Source: an uncultured Chlorobiales bacterium
GTDB taxonomy: Bacteria; Bacteroidota; Chlorobiia; Chlorobiales; Chlorobiaceae
NCBI GenBank assembly: GCA_903901395.1
Contig: CAIUQW010000278.1
Span: 1 to 5,840 of the forward strand
Direction: 5' to 3'
DNA: 5,840 bases
This document shows positions 1 to 5,840 of the stretch, one piece after another. Positions within the stretch are counted from its first letter, which is position 1; each line of letters starts with the position of its first letter. Position numbers and translations under genes: made by a program. Under the pieces are notes generated by a model, which was given only the letters and a program-made list of their open reading frames with translations, made no database searches and had not been told where the DNA came from.

Positions 1-2104
1 CCATCATGACCGTCGCGCCGCTCTTTTTCAGCGCCCTGACCGCCTCGGCCTTTCCGAGTGGGTCGAGATTCGCCCTGACGTCGCTGATGCCGCATTGCCC
101 GGCCACGTAGCGGGCGACCTCCTCGTTGTCGCCGGTCAGCATGATGATGTCCAGTCCCATCGCTTTGAGCGCCGAGATCATTGCCGGAGCCTCCTCCCGA
201 AGAGTGTCGATCAGGCCGATGAGTCCCGCCAGACGGTTGCCGCAGGCGATGAAGATCACGGTTTTGCCCTCTTTTCTGAGCGTTTCAGCCTGTTGCATCT
301 GTTCCTGTTCAAGGGTGACTCCCTCCTTTTGCAGCAAAGCCGGAGTACCTGCAAACCACGGTTGCCCTGCGATGATTCCCGCAACGCCCATACCGGGGAT
401 CGCCCGGAACTCCTCGACCTTGAGCCGTTCGCCCTTCCATGCCGAAGCAATCGCCTTGCCCGCCGGGTGTTCCGACCAGACTTCGAGCGAGGCGCAGTGC
501 TGCATGAAGCTCTCCGAAACTCCGTAATCGATGGTGTCGGTGATCGATGGCCGCCCCTCGGTAAGGGTGCCGGTCTTGTCGAAAACAACGGTGGTCGTTC
601 GCGAGACCGATTCGAAAATATCTCCGCCCTTGACGAGAATGCCCTTTCTGCCGATACTTGTGGTGCCGATGAGGATCGCCAGCGGAGTGGCGATGCCGAG
701 GGCGCAGGGGCAGGCCACCACCAGCACCGAGACGGCGTTCATGAGCGCCGTTGCGGGCGAGTGTTTCATGAAATACCACCACAGGAAGGTCATGGCGGCA
801 AGCAGGATGGTCGCCGGGACGAAGATGCCCGCTGTCCGGTCGGCGATTCCCTGAATCGGGGCTTTGCGCGCCTGCGCCTCCTCGACCGTTCTGACGATCC
901 GCGAAAGGAGCGTATCGCCCGGCTCGGCGGTAACCCGGATGACGAGCCGCCCGGTGAGAGAGGCGGTGCCTGCATAGACCGCGCTGCCGACCTCTTTGAG
1001 CACCGGCGCGGATTCACCGGTGAGCATCGACTCGTCCACCTCCGCCGACCCTTCGGCCACCGTGCCGTCGAGCGGCACCCGGTCGCCGGGAATCACCTCG
1101 ATCAGTTCGCCTTTGCCGATCTTGCCGAGCGGCACGAACACCGTCACGCCGTTTGCTCCGGCCACACGCGCTTCCGAGGGTTGCAGCTCCGCGAGCGCCG
1201 TCAAAGCGCTGCCCGCCTTGAGGCGCGATCCTGCCTCGATAAAACGACCAAGCAGAATGAAGGTGATGATCATGGCCGATGTGTCGAAAAAGACCTCGCC
1301 GCCGGTGAAGATCATCGCCACGCTGTAAAAGTAGGCTGAGAGCGAGCCGAGCGCCACGAGCACATCCATGTTCGCCCCGCCGCTGCGCAGGGAACGGAAG
1401 GCACCGGCAAGAAACGGAAAGCCCGAATAGAAGATCACCGGCGAGGCGAGCGCCCAGGAGATGAGCTGGAAGGCGAGCCGGTAACGGGTTTCCATGCCCT
1501 GGAAAAAACCTGCGTACAGCGCGGCGGAGATGAGCATGAGCTGCATCGAGAAGAAGCTCGCAGTGCCGAAGCGCAGGAGCATGTCGCGCTTTTCGGCGGC
1601 GGCGGTATCGATGGAGGCGGTGCGACTGCCGGGAAGCGGCGCGTAACCCATCTTTGAGAGGGTCGAGAGAATCGGCTCCAGTCCGACGGTTTCGGGTCGC
1701 CACTCGATGGTCGCGCGGCGCGTGGCGTAGTTCACTCGCGCGGAGAGCACGCCGTCGAGCCGTCCGACCACCTTCTCCACCAGCCAGATGCACGAGGCGC
1801 ACCGGATGCCCGAAAGCGACAGATCGATCCGGCTCGTTTTGCCGTCGGAAACGATCAATGATGCGAAGTCTGCGGGATCGACGGCGGTGAAGGCCGGGCG
1901 GCCCGGAGTCCAGTCACACCGCTCGCTGTAGAATGCGTCGAGCGAGCCGCCATGCACGATCTCCCAGACGCCGAGGCAGCCGTGACAGCAGAAAGTGTGT
2001 GTGCGGCCATCGATCTCTTTCGTCACCGCCGAGCGTTCCGGCACCTCCTGCATGCAGTGCTCGCAACGCACCGTTCCGGGACGCGAAGTCTCAGTCGCGG
2101 ACAT
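1..2104 (-). CDS. ccoI: CcoI/FixI-type copper-transporting P1B-ATPase (C-terminus outside window)
   Basis: CcoI is an ATP-driven Cu(I) pump of the inner membrane, expected to supply copper for the CuB centre of CcoN. The first 701 residues are visible. A Cys-rich N-terminal domain has C14, C17, C39, C40 and C43 (CEHC and FCCHGC). An HMA-like metal domain follows with C102-A-S-C105 in SGIRCASCIWLVEKV. Membrane segments lie at about 178-200, 212-235, 245-265, 271-287, 425-447 and 455-480. Catalytic marks are TGES (362-365, actuator), C465-P-C467 (metal path), D509-KTGT (phosphorylation site), SEHP (544-547) and TGDN (657-660). The frame leaves the window just before the expected GDGxND hinge motif and last two helices. 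The ATG at 2104 has no Shine-Dalgarno site and overlaps the preceding gene by 14 bases. The Cys-rich N-terminus and the location support CcoI over a general copper-efflux CopA. Confidence 0.95.
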   Translation of the reverse strand, partial: MSATETSRPGTVRCEHCMQEVPERSAVTKEIDGRTHTFCCHGCLGVWEIVHGGSLDAFYSERCDWTPGRPAFTAVDPADFASLIVSDGKTSRIDLSLSGIRCASCIWLVEKVVGRLDGVLSARVNYATRRATIEWRPETVGLEPILSTLSKMGYAPLPGSRTASIDTAAAEKRDMLLRFGTASFFSMQLMLISAALYAGFFQGMETRYRLAFQLISWALASPVIFYSGFPFLAGAFRSLRSGGANMDVLVALGSLSAYFYSVAMIFTGGEVFFDTSAMIITFILLGRFIEAGSRLKAGSALTALAELQPSEARVAGANGVTVFVPLGKIGKGELIEVIPGDRVPLDGTVAEGSAEVDESMLTGESAPVLKEVGSAVYAGTASLTGRLVIRVTAEPGDTLLSRIVRTVEEAQARKAPIQGIADRTAGIFVPATILLAAMTFLWWYFMKHSPATALMNAVSVLVVACPCALGIATPLAILIGTTSIGRKGILVKGGDIFESVSRTTTVVFDKTGTLTEGRPSITDTIDYGVSESFMQHCASLEVWSEHPAGKAIASAWKGERLKVEEFRAIPGMGVAGIIAGQPWFAGTPALLQKEGVTLEQEQMQQAETLRKEGKTVIFIACGNRLAGLIGLIDTLREEAPAMISALKAMGLDIIMLTGDNEEVARYVAGQCGISDVRANLDPLGKAEAVRALKKSGATVMM

Positions 2105-2522
2105 CGAACGAGAATGCGGGGTTGCCAAGCTCCGGCGAAAGAATCGTGATCCGCCAGAGCTTTTTGCCGCTCATGCAGCGCACAATGACGCCGCGTCCTT
2201 CCCAGACGCCCGGAGCTGTGCGAACGAGCTTCATCCGGTTCTCACCCATGTACATGCCCGGCATGGAGAAATCGATCATCATGTTCGATGGCAGGTTGTC
2301 CGCAGGATCGACGCTGATCTTGAAGAGCAGCGGCTGCATCGCCTTGACGGGCCTTGGCGTGATGTCGAGAGTCACGTTACGTCCATTGGCCTGTTTGATG
2401 CACGTACCGTCGTGAATCGCGTTGCTGTCCGCTTTCGGTTCCGCATGGAGCTGCACAGCGCCGAACATCATCGCGCAGAGCAGTATGAGAGAAGCTCGGC
2501 TCAGTTGACGTCGTAGAACCAT
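2091..2522 (-). CDS. Exported MPGM-motif protein, FixH/YtkA-like; candidate periplasmic copper-handling factor
   Basis: I do not recognise a named gene. The 143-residue product starts with a basic n-region (MVLRRQ) and a hydrophobic run (about residues 11-24). A signal-peptidase-type site LHA|E follows at 27/28, so it is probably secreted to the periplasm. The mature part has a beta-rich FixH/YtkA-like layout. Its conserved-looking core is MMIDFSMPGMYMGENRM (81-97), with methionines at 81, 82, 87, 90, 92 and 97, followed by GVWEGRGVIVRCMSGKKLW. C41 and C116 are the only mature cysteines and could pair or bind metal. The Met cluster and its place between ccoH and ccoI suggest a role in copper delivery to the oxidase, but this is inference. 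A GTG at 2573 in the same frame would bury the signal peptide; the ATG at 2522 is preferred although it has no Shine-Dalgarno site and relies on coupling to ccoH. It overlaps ccoI by 14 bases. Confidence 0.8.
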   Translation of the reverse strand: MVLRRQLSRASLILLCAMMFGAVQLHAEPKADSNAIHDGTCIKQANGRNVTLDITPRPVKAMQPLLFKISVDPADNLPSNMMIDFSMPGMYMGENRMKLVRTAPGVWEGRGVIVRCMSGKKLWRITILSPELGNPAFSFDVRD

Positions 2523-2938
2523 GATCTGCTGGTGTTGAGTTTGGGCGTGGAAAGGTCGAGCCTCACCAGCCACTTGCCTTTCGCCGGAACCGAAGCACTG
2601 GCGACATAGGTGCCGGGAGCGGTCTCCCGCATGGCGCGGGTGAGGTCATGGTCGCCATTCGCAACATTGCCGATGAAGACCCTCACGTTCGCGTTTCTCA
2701 GCGGCGTGCCGTGTTCGGTAAGCACGAAGGTCATTTCATTGTCGCCAAGCCGGATTGATTGAGGCCGTTTGACCTCAAGACCGAGTTGCCGTTCAGCGGT
2801 TTTTTCCTGGAACCAGCTGTTCTGCTTCAGGTAATAGTCCGGCTCGACAAGCCCTTCGGCGTTGCGGAAGGCCACCGTCAGGCCGGTGATCATCGCCACG
2901 AGGAAAAGCGCGAAGATCGCGATGATGAATGGTTTCAC
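2501..2938 (-). CDS. ccoH: CcoH/FixH family cbb3 oxidase assembly protein
   Basis: This is a small bitopic membrane protein needed for assembly or stability of cbb3 oxidase in studied bacteria. The 145-residue product has an N-terminal membrane helix (about residues 3-23) and a periplasmic domain. The family mark is LVEPDYYLK (30-38), the (E/K)xDYY motif just after the helix. The remainder is a beta-sandwich-like domain ending in RSWFYDVN. The start codon is GTG at 2938, overlapping the ccoG stop as GTGA, and is supported by GGGAGG (2954-2949) 10 bases upstream. Its 3' end overlaps the next gene by 22 bases. It has no cysteine, and only three methionines including the initiator, so direct copper binding by the periplasmic part is not evident. 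Confidence 0.9.
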   Translation of the reverse strand: MKPFIIAIFALFLVAMITGLTVAFRNAEGLVEPDYYLKQNSWFQEKTAERQLGLEVKRPQSIRLGDNEMTFVLTEHGTPLRNANVRVFIGNVANGDHDLTRAMRETAPGTYVASASVPAKGKWLVRLDLSTPKLNTSRSWFYDVN

Positions 2939-4047
2939 AGGAATCCAGCCTCCCTGCTGACGGAGATGCCGTTGCCGGTGATCGTGAGTTTCACCTTGTC
3001 GCGCTTGCCGGTCGCCCGGACGAGCAGCTTGTTTCTCGCCACGCCGAAGGGCTGGATCGAGATGGTGCGCTCGCCGATCAGAGTGACGTCATCCGGCGCG
3101 TCGATCTTGAGTTCGAGCGTGTGGCTGGTGTTGTTGGAGATCGTCCAGCTATAGCGGTTCAGGCCGGATGGCAGCGGCTCCTGCACGCGGCTCAAGTTGA
3201 ACTCCACGGGCGGGCGCATGGCGAAGAGCAGCACCACCACAAGCGCCGAGGCCGCTGTGAGGCCGCCGAGCCAGAAGGTTTTCGGGCGCACGATCTTGCC
3301 CTTGTAGTTCGGGAAGGGCGGCAGGTTGCGCTTGCTGCTCTTCTTCCAGCAGGCGTCGATGCACTCCGCGCAGGCGATGCAGCTCGTGCTGAGTCCATCC
3401 TTGATGTCGATGCCGACCGGGCAGATGCGCACGCAGTCATCGCACCTCATGCAGGTGGAGTCGCGCGACTGGTCGTACTCGATGACGAGTGTCTCCTTGT
3501 CGAAAAGCGTGTTCTGCATCACGGCGTAAGGGCAGATCGTGGTGCAGAATTTCCGCCCGAGGAAGCCCAGTTCGAGGTAGACGAGAATCCAGAGCACGAT
3601 GAAGAATCCGGCGATGAGCGGTGAGCTGACGAGGCCGCGGATCGCCTCCTCCGGCGGAACGAAGTACCAGATCATGGTGATCGCCACGAGCGCCGAGACC
3701 GGCAGCAGAATGACTTTCTGCAAGGTTTTGCGGTGCTGCTTGCCGAAGAGCGAGGCGAGGCTTTCGGTGAGGTCGAGCAGCACGGTTTGCGGGCAAAGCC
3801 AGCCGCACCAGACGCGGCCCAGGATTATTGTCACCGCCGAGATGAAGAGCAGCAAAAAGAGCGTCGCGGCGAGGATGAGGTAGAAGTCGCCGATCCGGAT
3901 GATCGTACCGAAGAAGTAGAGATTCAGCTCCCGGATGTCGAAGCGGAAGGCGCTCTGACCGTCGATTTTCAGGAATGGAAGACCGGTGAGGAGAAGCGCC
4001 TGGAGAATCTCGACGGCTCTTCTGTAGCGTTTCCAGACTATCTGCAT
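2935..4047 (-). CDS. ccoG: CcoG/FixG-type polyferredoxin, cbb3 oxidase assembly and copper-reduction protein
   Basis: CcoG is a membrane iron-sulfur protein; in Rhodobacter it has been linked to reducing Cu(II) to Cu(I) for CuB assembly. The 370-residue product has hydrophobic segments at about 11-29, 52-76, 113-129, 144-163 and 258-277. Cys pairs lie in WCGWLCPQTV (C81, C85) and FCTTICPYAVMQ (C168, C172). A double [4Fe-4S] ferredoxin domain follows, with C199, C202, C205, C209 and then C223, C226, C229, C233. The C-terminal part (about 280-370) is a beta-rich periplasmic domain of the FixG_C type. Many CcoG proteins have 450-490 residues; this one starts close to the first helix. An in-frame TAA at 4065-4063, with no ATG, GTG or TTG between it and 4047, shows that no longer start was missed. 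No Shine-Dalgarno site precedes the ATG. The stop overlaps the ccoH GTG by 4 bases. Confidence 0.95.
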   Translation of the reverse strand: MQIVWKRYRRAVEILQALLLTGLPFLKIDGQSAFRFDIRELNLYFFGTIIRIGDFYLILAATLFLLLFISAVTIILGRVWCGWLCPQTVLLDLTESLASLFGKQHRKTLQKVILLPVSALVAITMIWYFVPPEEAIRGLVSSPLIAGFFIVLWILVYLELGFLGRKFCTTICPYAVMQNTLFDKETLVIEYDQSRDSTCMRCDDCVRICPVGIDIKDGLSTSCIACAECIDACWKKSSKRNLPPFPNYKGKIVRPKTFWLGGLTAASALVVVLLFAMRPPVEFNLSRVQEPLPSGLNRYSWTISNNTSHTLELKIDAPDDVTLIGERTISIQPFGVARNKLLVRATGKRDKVKLTITGNGISVSREAGFL

Positions 4048-4092
4048 GAAAGGGGGATTTTGTTACTGCGGGTGACTACACCATACGACGCG

Positions 4093-4121
4093 GCTGCCCC
4101 GGATTTGGTTCCCGGGGCAGC
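4093..4121 (-). other. Intercistronic GC-rich stem-loop between ccoP and ccoG
   Basis: GCTGCCCCGG at 4093-4102 is perfectly complementary to CCGGGGCAGC at 4112-4121, leaving a 9-base loop (4103-4111). It lies 10 bases after the ccoP stop and about 45 bases before the ccoG start, in the only longer gap of the block (4048-4131). On the minus-strand transcript the stem is followed by CGCGTCGTATGG, not a U-run, so it is not a textbook intrinsic terminator. A 3'-end stabiliser of the ccoNOQP message, a processing boundary or a leaky terminator that lowers ccoGHI expression are the plausible roles. The base pairing is seen directly; the function is inferred. Confidence 0.6.
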
Positions 4122-4131
4122 GGTCAAGTGG

Positions 4132-4593
4132 TTATTTTCTCAGGCTTTCGATGAAGGCGACGATCTTGTAAATCTTGTCGTTGCCGAGCTGCTGGCCAAA
4201 GGGCGGCATACCGTTGGGGCGACCCGCCGAGACCGATTCGAAGAGCTTGTCGGGCGTCGCACCGTACTTCAAGGCAACCTTCAGGTTCGGGCCGATACCG
4301 CCGCTCGCGTCGGCCATGTGGCAGGCGGCGCAGCTCGTTTCGAACTCGGTTTTGCCTGCGGCGATGGCATCGGCTTTACCGACATACTTGCCGGGATTGG
4401 CTGGCGCTGCCGCCGCCGCTTTTTCGCCCGCCTTCATCTCCTCCGCGTGGAGCTTGTAGAACGACCATCCTGAAATGGCTGGCGTGAAGCGCACGACATA
4501 GACGACGAGAAAGACGATCATGGCGACGAAGAACGCCATCCAGCCTGCGGGTATCTTGTTGTGGCCATCCTGCGGAATTCCGGAATCACTCAT
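4132..4593 (-). CDS. ccoP: Short, monohaem CcoP-type subunit III of cbb3 oxidase
   Basis: This is the membrane-anchored cytochrome c in the ccoP position, expected to accept electrons from soluble or quinol-oxidase-linked cytochromes c and pass them to CcoO. The 153-residue product has a polar cytoplasmic N-terminus, one membrane helix (about residues 18-36), an Ala/Lys-rich linker (about 50-66) and one class I cytochrome c domain. That domain has C88-A-A-C91-H92 and a probable axial M129 in RPNGMPPFG. Standard CcoP has about 300 residues and two CxxCH motifs; only one is present here, and the frame is intact to the TAA stop. The ATG at 4593 is preferred because a full AAGGAGG lies 5 bases upstream. 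A GTG at 4647 overlapping the ccoQ stop would add 18 residues but has no Shine-Dalgarno site. An alternative reading is a stand-alone monohaem cytochrome that has replaced CcoP. Confidence 0.88.
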   Translation of the reverse strand: MSDSGIPQDGHNKIPAGWMAFFVAMIVFLVVYVVRFTPAISGWSFYKLHAEEMKAGEKAAAAAPANPGKYVGKADAIAAGKTEFETSCAACHMADASGGIGPNLKVALKYGATPDKLFESVSAGRPNGMPPFGQQLGNDKIYKIVAFIESLRK

Positions 4594-4598
4594 GTGAA

Positions 4599-4605
4599 CC
4601 TCCTT
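4599..4605 (-). promoter_or_regulatory. Strong Shine-Dalgarno site that fixes the ccoP start
   Basis: AAGGAGG reads on the minus strand with TTCAC between it and the ATG at 4593. It is the most complete ribosome-binding site in the window. It lies inside the extended reading frame that would start at the GTG at 4647, which argues for the shorter ccoP product. The strong site fits high synthesis of a structural subunit. Confidence 0.85.
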
Positions 4606-4643
4606 ACAATGGATTTCTTGAATATAATTACTGTGGATGGCGC

Positions 4644-4787
4644 TCACTCGTCGTTGCGCAGCATCCGGTACTTGGGTTCCTCCACCTCCTGCTTTCGCTT
4701 CGGGTTGAAATAGTAGGCGATGATGCCAGCCATGACCGCCGCGAGCGCGAAAGTGAAAAGCGTGTAAGCTGTTTCAGCGAATGTCAT
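4644..4787 (-). CDS. ccoQ: cbb3-type oxidase small subunit CcoQ
   Basis: This 47-residue protein has a single membrane segment (about residues 7-27) followed by a short charged cytoplasmic tail that begins YYFNPKRKQ and ends in NDE. Length, topology and position between ccoO and ccoP all match CcoQ (FixQ), a poorly conserved subunit that stabilises the association of CcoP with the CcoNO core in studied systems. The start is well supported: the ATG at 4787 overlaps the ccoO stop as ATGA, and GGAGG (4799-4795) lies 7 bases upstream. The hydrophobic run followed by the FNPKRK-type basic turn is typical of the family. The call rests mainly on context and topology, because CcoQ sequences diverge strongly. 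Confidence 0.9.
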   Translation of the reverse strand: MTFAETAYTLFTFALAAVMAGIIAYYFNPKRKQEVEEPKYRMLRNDE

Positions 4788-5455
4788 TGTTTCGCCTCCA
4801 ACGCTTTGACGTCGCGACCGAGCTTTTGCATGTAGGCGACAATGGCGTCCATTTCGGTCAGATCGCCGCGCAGCGCTTCAGGCGTCACCTGGTCACGGGT
4901 GGCTTTCGAATCGTAGCCCGGCGACGTGACCTTTGCTTTGTAGTCGGCGATCTGTTGCTTCACCTGCTCCTCGGTGTAGCCATATCCCAGGATTTGCGTT
5001 TTTCTGAACGACTCCGAGGTGTCGAGTTTGTTCGACGCCATCCAGCCGTAAGGCGGCATGTTCGAGAGCGCGAACATCGACTGCGGGCTGTGCATGTGAC
5101 GATAGTGCCACGAGTCAGGATATTTGCCTCCGACGCGGTTCAGGTCGGGTCCCGTCCTGCGCGATCCCCAAAGGAAGGGGCGATCCCAGGCGAACTCCTC
5201 GGCTTTCGAGTACTCGCCGTAGCGAAGCACCTCCGTCCTGAGCGGGCGGACGGTTTGCGTGTGGCAGTTGTTGCAACCCTCGCGCATGTAGAGGTCGCGC
5301 CCCTCTTGCTCGATGGCCGTGTATGGTTTGACGTAGGCGCTCACCGGCTGGGTCGAGGGCATGAACATCGGCACGAAGACCGTGACCACCGTGCCGACAA
5401 GGATGACCAGCGCCGAGATAACCGCGAAGACGACCGGTTTTGAATAGATCCCCAT
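4784..5455 (-). CDS. ccoO: cbb3-type cytochrome c oxidase subunit II CcoO, membrane-anchored monohaem cytochrome c
   Basis: CcoO is the monohaem c subunit that passes electrons to haem b of CcoN on the periplasmic side. The 223-residue product is of normal family length. It has one N-terminal membrane anchor (about residues 7-30), then a periplasmic domain. The haem-binding motif is C61-N-N-C64-H65 within the signature REGCNNCHTQTVRP. The likely sixth ligand is M133 in SNMPPYGWM, and WGSRRTGPDL (about 96-105) is another CcoO hallmark. The ATG at 5455 was chosen because AAAGGAG (5470-5464) lies 8 bases upstream and the anchor starts immediately after it. The stop overlaps the ccoQ start by 4 bases (ATGA), suggesting translational coupling. 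Nothing in the protein looks broken. Confidence 0.97.
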   Translation of the reverse strand: MGIYSKPVVFAVISALVILVGTVVTVFVPMFMPSTQPVSAYVKPYTAIEQEGRDLYMREGCNNCHTQTVRPLRTEVLRYGEYSKAEEFAWDRPFLWGSRRTGPDLNRVGGKYPDSWHYRHMHSPQSMFALSNMPPYGWMASNKLDTSESFRKTQILGYGYTEEQVKQQIADYKAKVTSPGYDSKATRDQVTPEALRGDLTEMDAIVAYMQKLGRDVKALEAKQ

Positions 5456-5485
5456 GATGCAAGCTCCTTTTTTCAGGTTTGGTGG

Positions 5486-5840
5486 TTAAGCTTCGGATGC
5501 CGACGGCTGCTGCCTGACCGTCTGGATGAGGTTCCAGGCGAAGACGAGAATGCCGATGAAGTAGACGATTCCGGCGACGAAGCGCATCTTGTAGTAGGGA
5601 TAGAGCGAGGTCAGCCCGTCGAGGAAGCTGTACATCAGCGACCCGTCGGGGTTGGTGGCCTTCCACATCGCGCCCTGCTGGATGCCGCCGATCCACATCG
5701 TGACCGTCCAGGCGAGCTGTCCGACAAGAATCAGCCAGAAGTGGATATTGGCCAGTTTCAAGCTGTAGAGTTCGCGGCCCGTGATTCTCGGAATCATGTA
5801 GTAGAACGACGCCGAGATGATCATCGCCACCCAGCCCATC
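5486..5840 (-). CDS. ccoN: cbb3-type cytochrome c oxidase subunit I CcoN, C-terminal fragment (5' end outside window)
   Basis: This is the last 117 residues of the catalytic haem-copper subunit, which reduces O2 to water at a haem b3/CuB centre in the inner membrane. The gene enters across the right edge, so its start and the catalytic histidines are not visible. The visible part has three hydrophobic segments. The stretch FYYMIPRITGRELYS followed by LANIHFW, then MWIGGIQQGAMW and YPYYKMRFVAG, is the typical CcoN C-terminal pattern (GRELYS..LAN.HFW, MWI.GI.QG.MW, PYY..R). It ends with a TAA stop at 5488-5486 after a short polar tail. ccoO begins 30 bases downstream, so the two are almost certainly co-transcribed. 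The subunit identity is secure; only its N-terminal majority is missing, because of the window edge and not because of gene decay. Confidence 0.95.
   Translation of the reverse strand, partial: MGWVAMIISASFYYMIPRITGRELYSLKLANIHFWLILVGQLAWTVTMWIGGIQQGAMWKATNPDGSLMYSFLDGLTSLYPYYKMRFVAGIVYFIGILVFAWNLIQTVRQQPSASEA

Noticed and set aside
95..1339. Long plus-strand open frame of 414 codons opposite ccoI
   Set aside because: It is rich in Arg, His, Asp and Gly with no domain or membrane pattern, and lies antisense to a fully motif-supported P-type ATPase. High GC3 of the real gene explains the lack of stops.
1014..1802. Minus-strand open frame of 262 codons inside ccoI
   Set aside because: It is a different frame of the same strand within ccoI, Arg- and Ala-rich with no recognisable motif. 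The ccoI frame carries the HMA, TGES and membrane segments in the same region.
2463..2522. Possible lipoprotein signal in the MPGM protein (ILLC at residues 13-16)
   Set aside because: The residue before the cysteine is Leu, not Gly, Ala or Ser, and a better signal-peptidase I site (LHA|E) follows, so simple secretion is more likely.
2929..3624. Plus-strand open frame of 231 codons opposite ccoG
   Set aside because: Its composition is that of an antisense shadow (Arg, Asp, Glu and His rich), and the opposite strand carries the intact ferredoxin motifs of CcoG.
4048..4131. Internal promoter or FNR-type box for ccoG in the ccoP-ccoG gap
   Set aside because: A TTGACC at 4127-4122 has no matching -10 at proper spacing, and no TTGAT-N4-ATCAA palindrome is present.
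3733..4473. Plus-strand open frame of 246 codons spanning ccoG, the gap and ccoP
   Set aside because: It is antisense to two well-supported genes, with no domain signal and no Shine-Dalgarno evidence.
4594..4647. N-terminal extension of ccoP starting at GTG 4647, which overlaps the ccoQ stop as GTGA
   Set aside because: There is no Shine-Dalgarno site before the GTG, while a full AAGGAGG sits just before the ATG at 4593. The added residues do not look like a CcoP N-terminus.
4781..5443. Plus-strand open frame of 220 codons opposite ccoO
   Set aside because: It mirrors ccoO almost exactly and has typical shadow composition; ccoO carries its complete haem c signature.

Overview
The window is one tightly packed gene block, entirely on the minus strand, encoding a cbb3-type cytochrome c oxidase and its copper/assembly genes. 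In transcription order (right to left) it holds ccoN (C-terminal part only), ccoO, ccoQ, ccoP, ccoG, ccoH, a second small periplasmic protein with an MPGM-type Met-rich motif, and ccoI (a copper-transporting P-type ATPase whose C-terminus runs off the left edge). No gene is supported on the plus strand. The long plus-strand reading frames are shadows of the GC-rich, high-GC3 minus-strand genes.

Structural half (5840 to 4132): ccoN, ccoO, ccoQ and ccoP encode the membrane oxidase that reduces O2 with electrons from c-type cytochromes. ccoO and ccoQ overlap by 4 bases (ATGA), and strong Shine-Dalgarno sites precede ccoO, ccoQ and ccoP. CcoP is unusual: it is 153 residues long with one CxxCH motif, where the common form has about 300 residues and two haems c. 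An 84-base gap with a perfect 10-bp GC-rich stem separates ccoP from the next gene.

Maturation half (4047 to 1): ccoG is a polyferredoxin-type membrane protein implicated in reducing Cu(II) for oxidase assembly. It is followed by ccoH, the MPGM protein and ccoI. Successive genes overlap by 4, 22 and 14 bases, which suggests translational coupling. CcoI is expected to move Cu(I) across the membrane for delivery to the CuB site of CcoN. The MPGM protein sits between ccoH and ccoI in this chain and is the least explained gene, possibly a periplasmic copper-handling or assembly factor.

The organism is a bacterium with a Gram-negative-type envelope that respires at low oxygen. The gene order matches the ccoNOQP-ccoGHIS (fixNOQP-fixGHIS) arrangement known from Proteobacteria and other phyla. 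The shortened CcoP and CcoG suggest a lineage outside classical Proteobacteria; a Chlorobi/Bacteroidota-side origin is possible, but this is a guess. No tRNA, rRNA, CRISPR array, insertion sequence or other mobile-element mark was seen.
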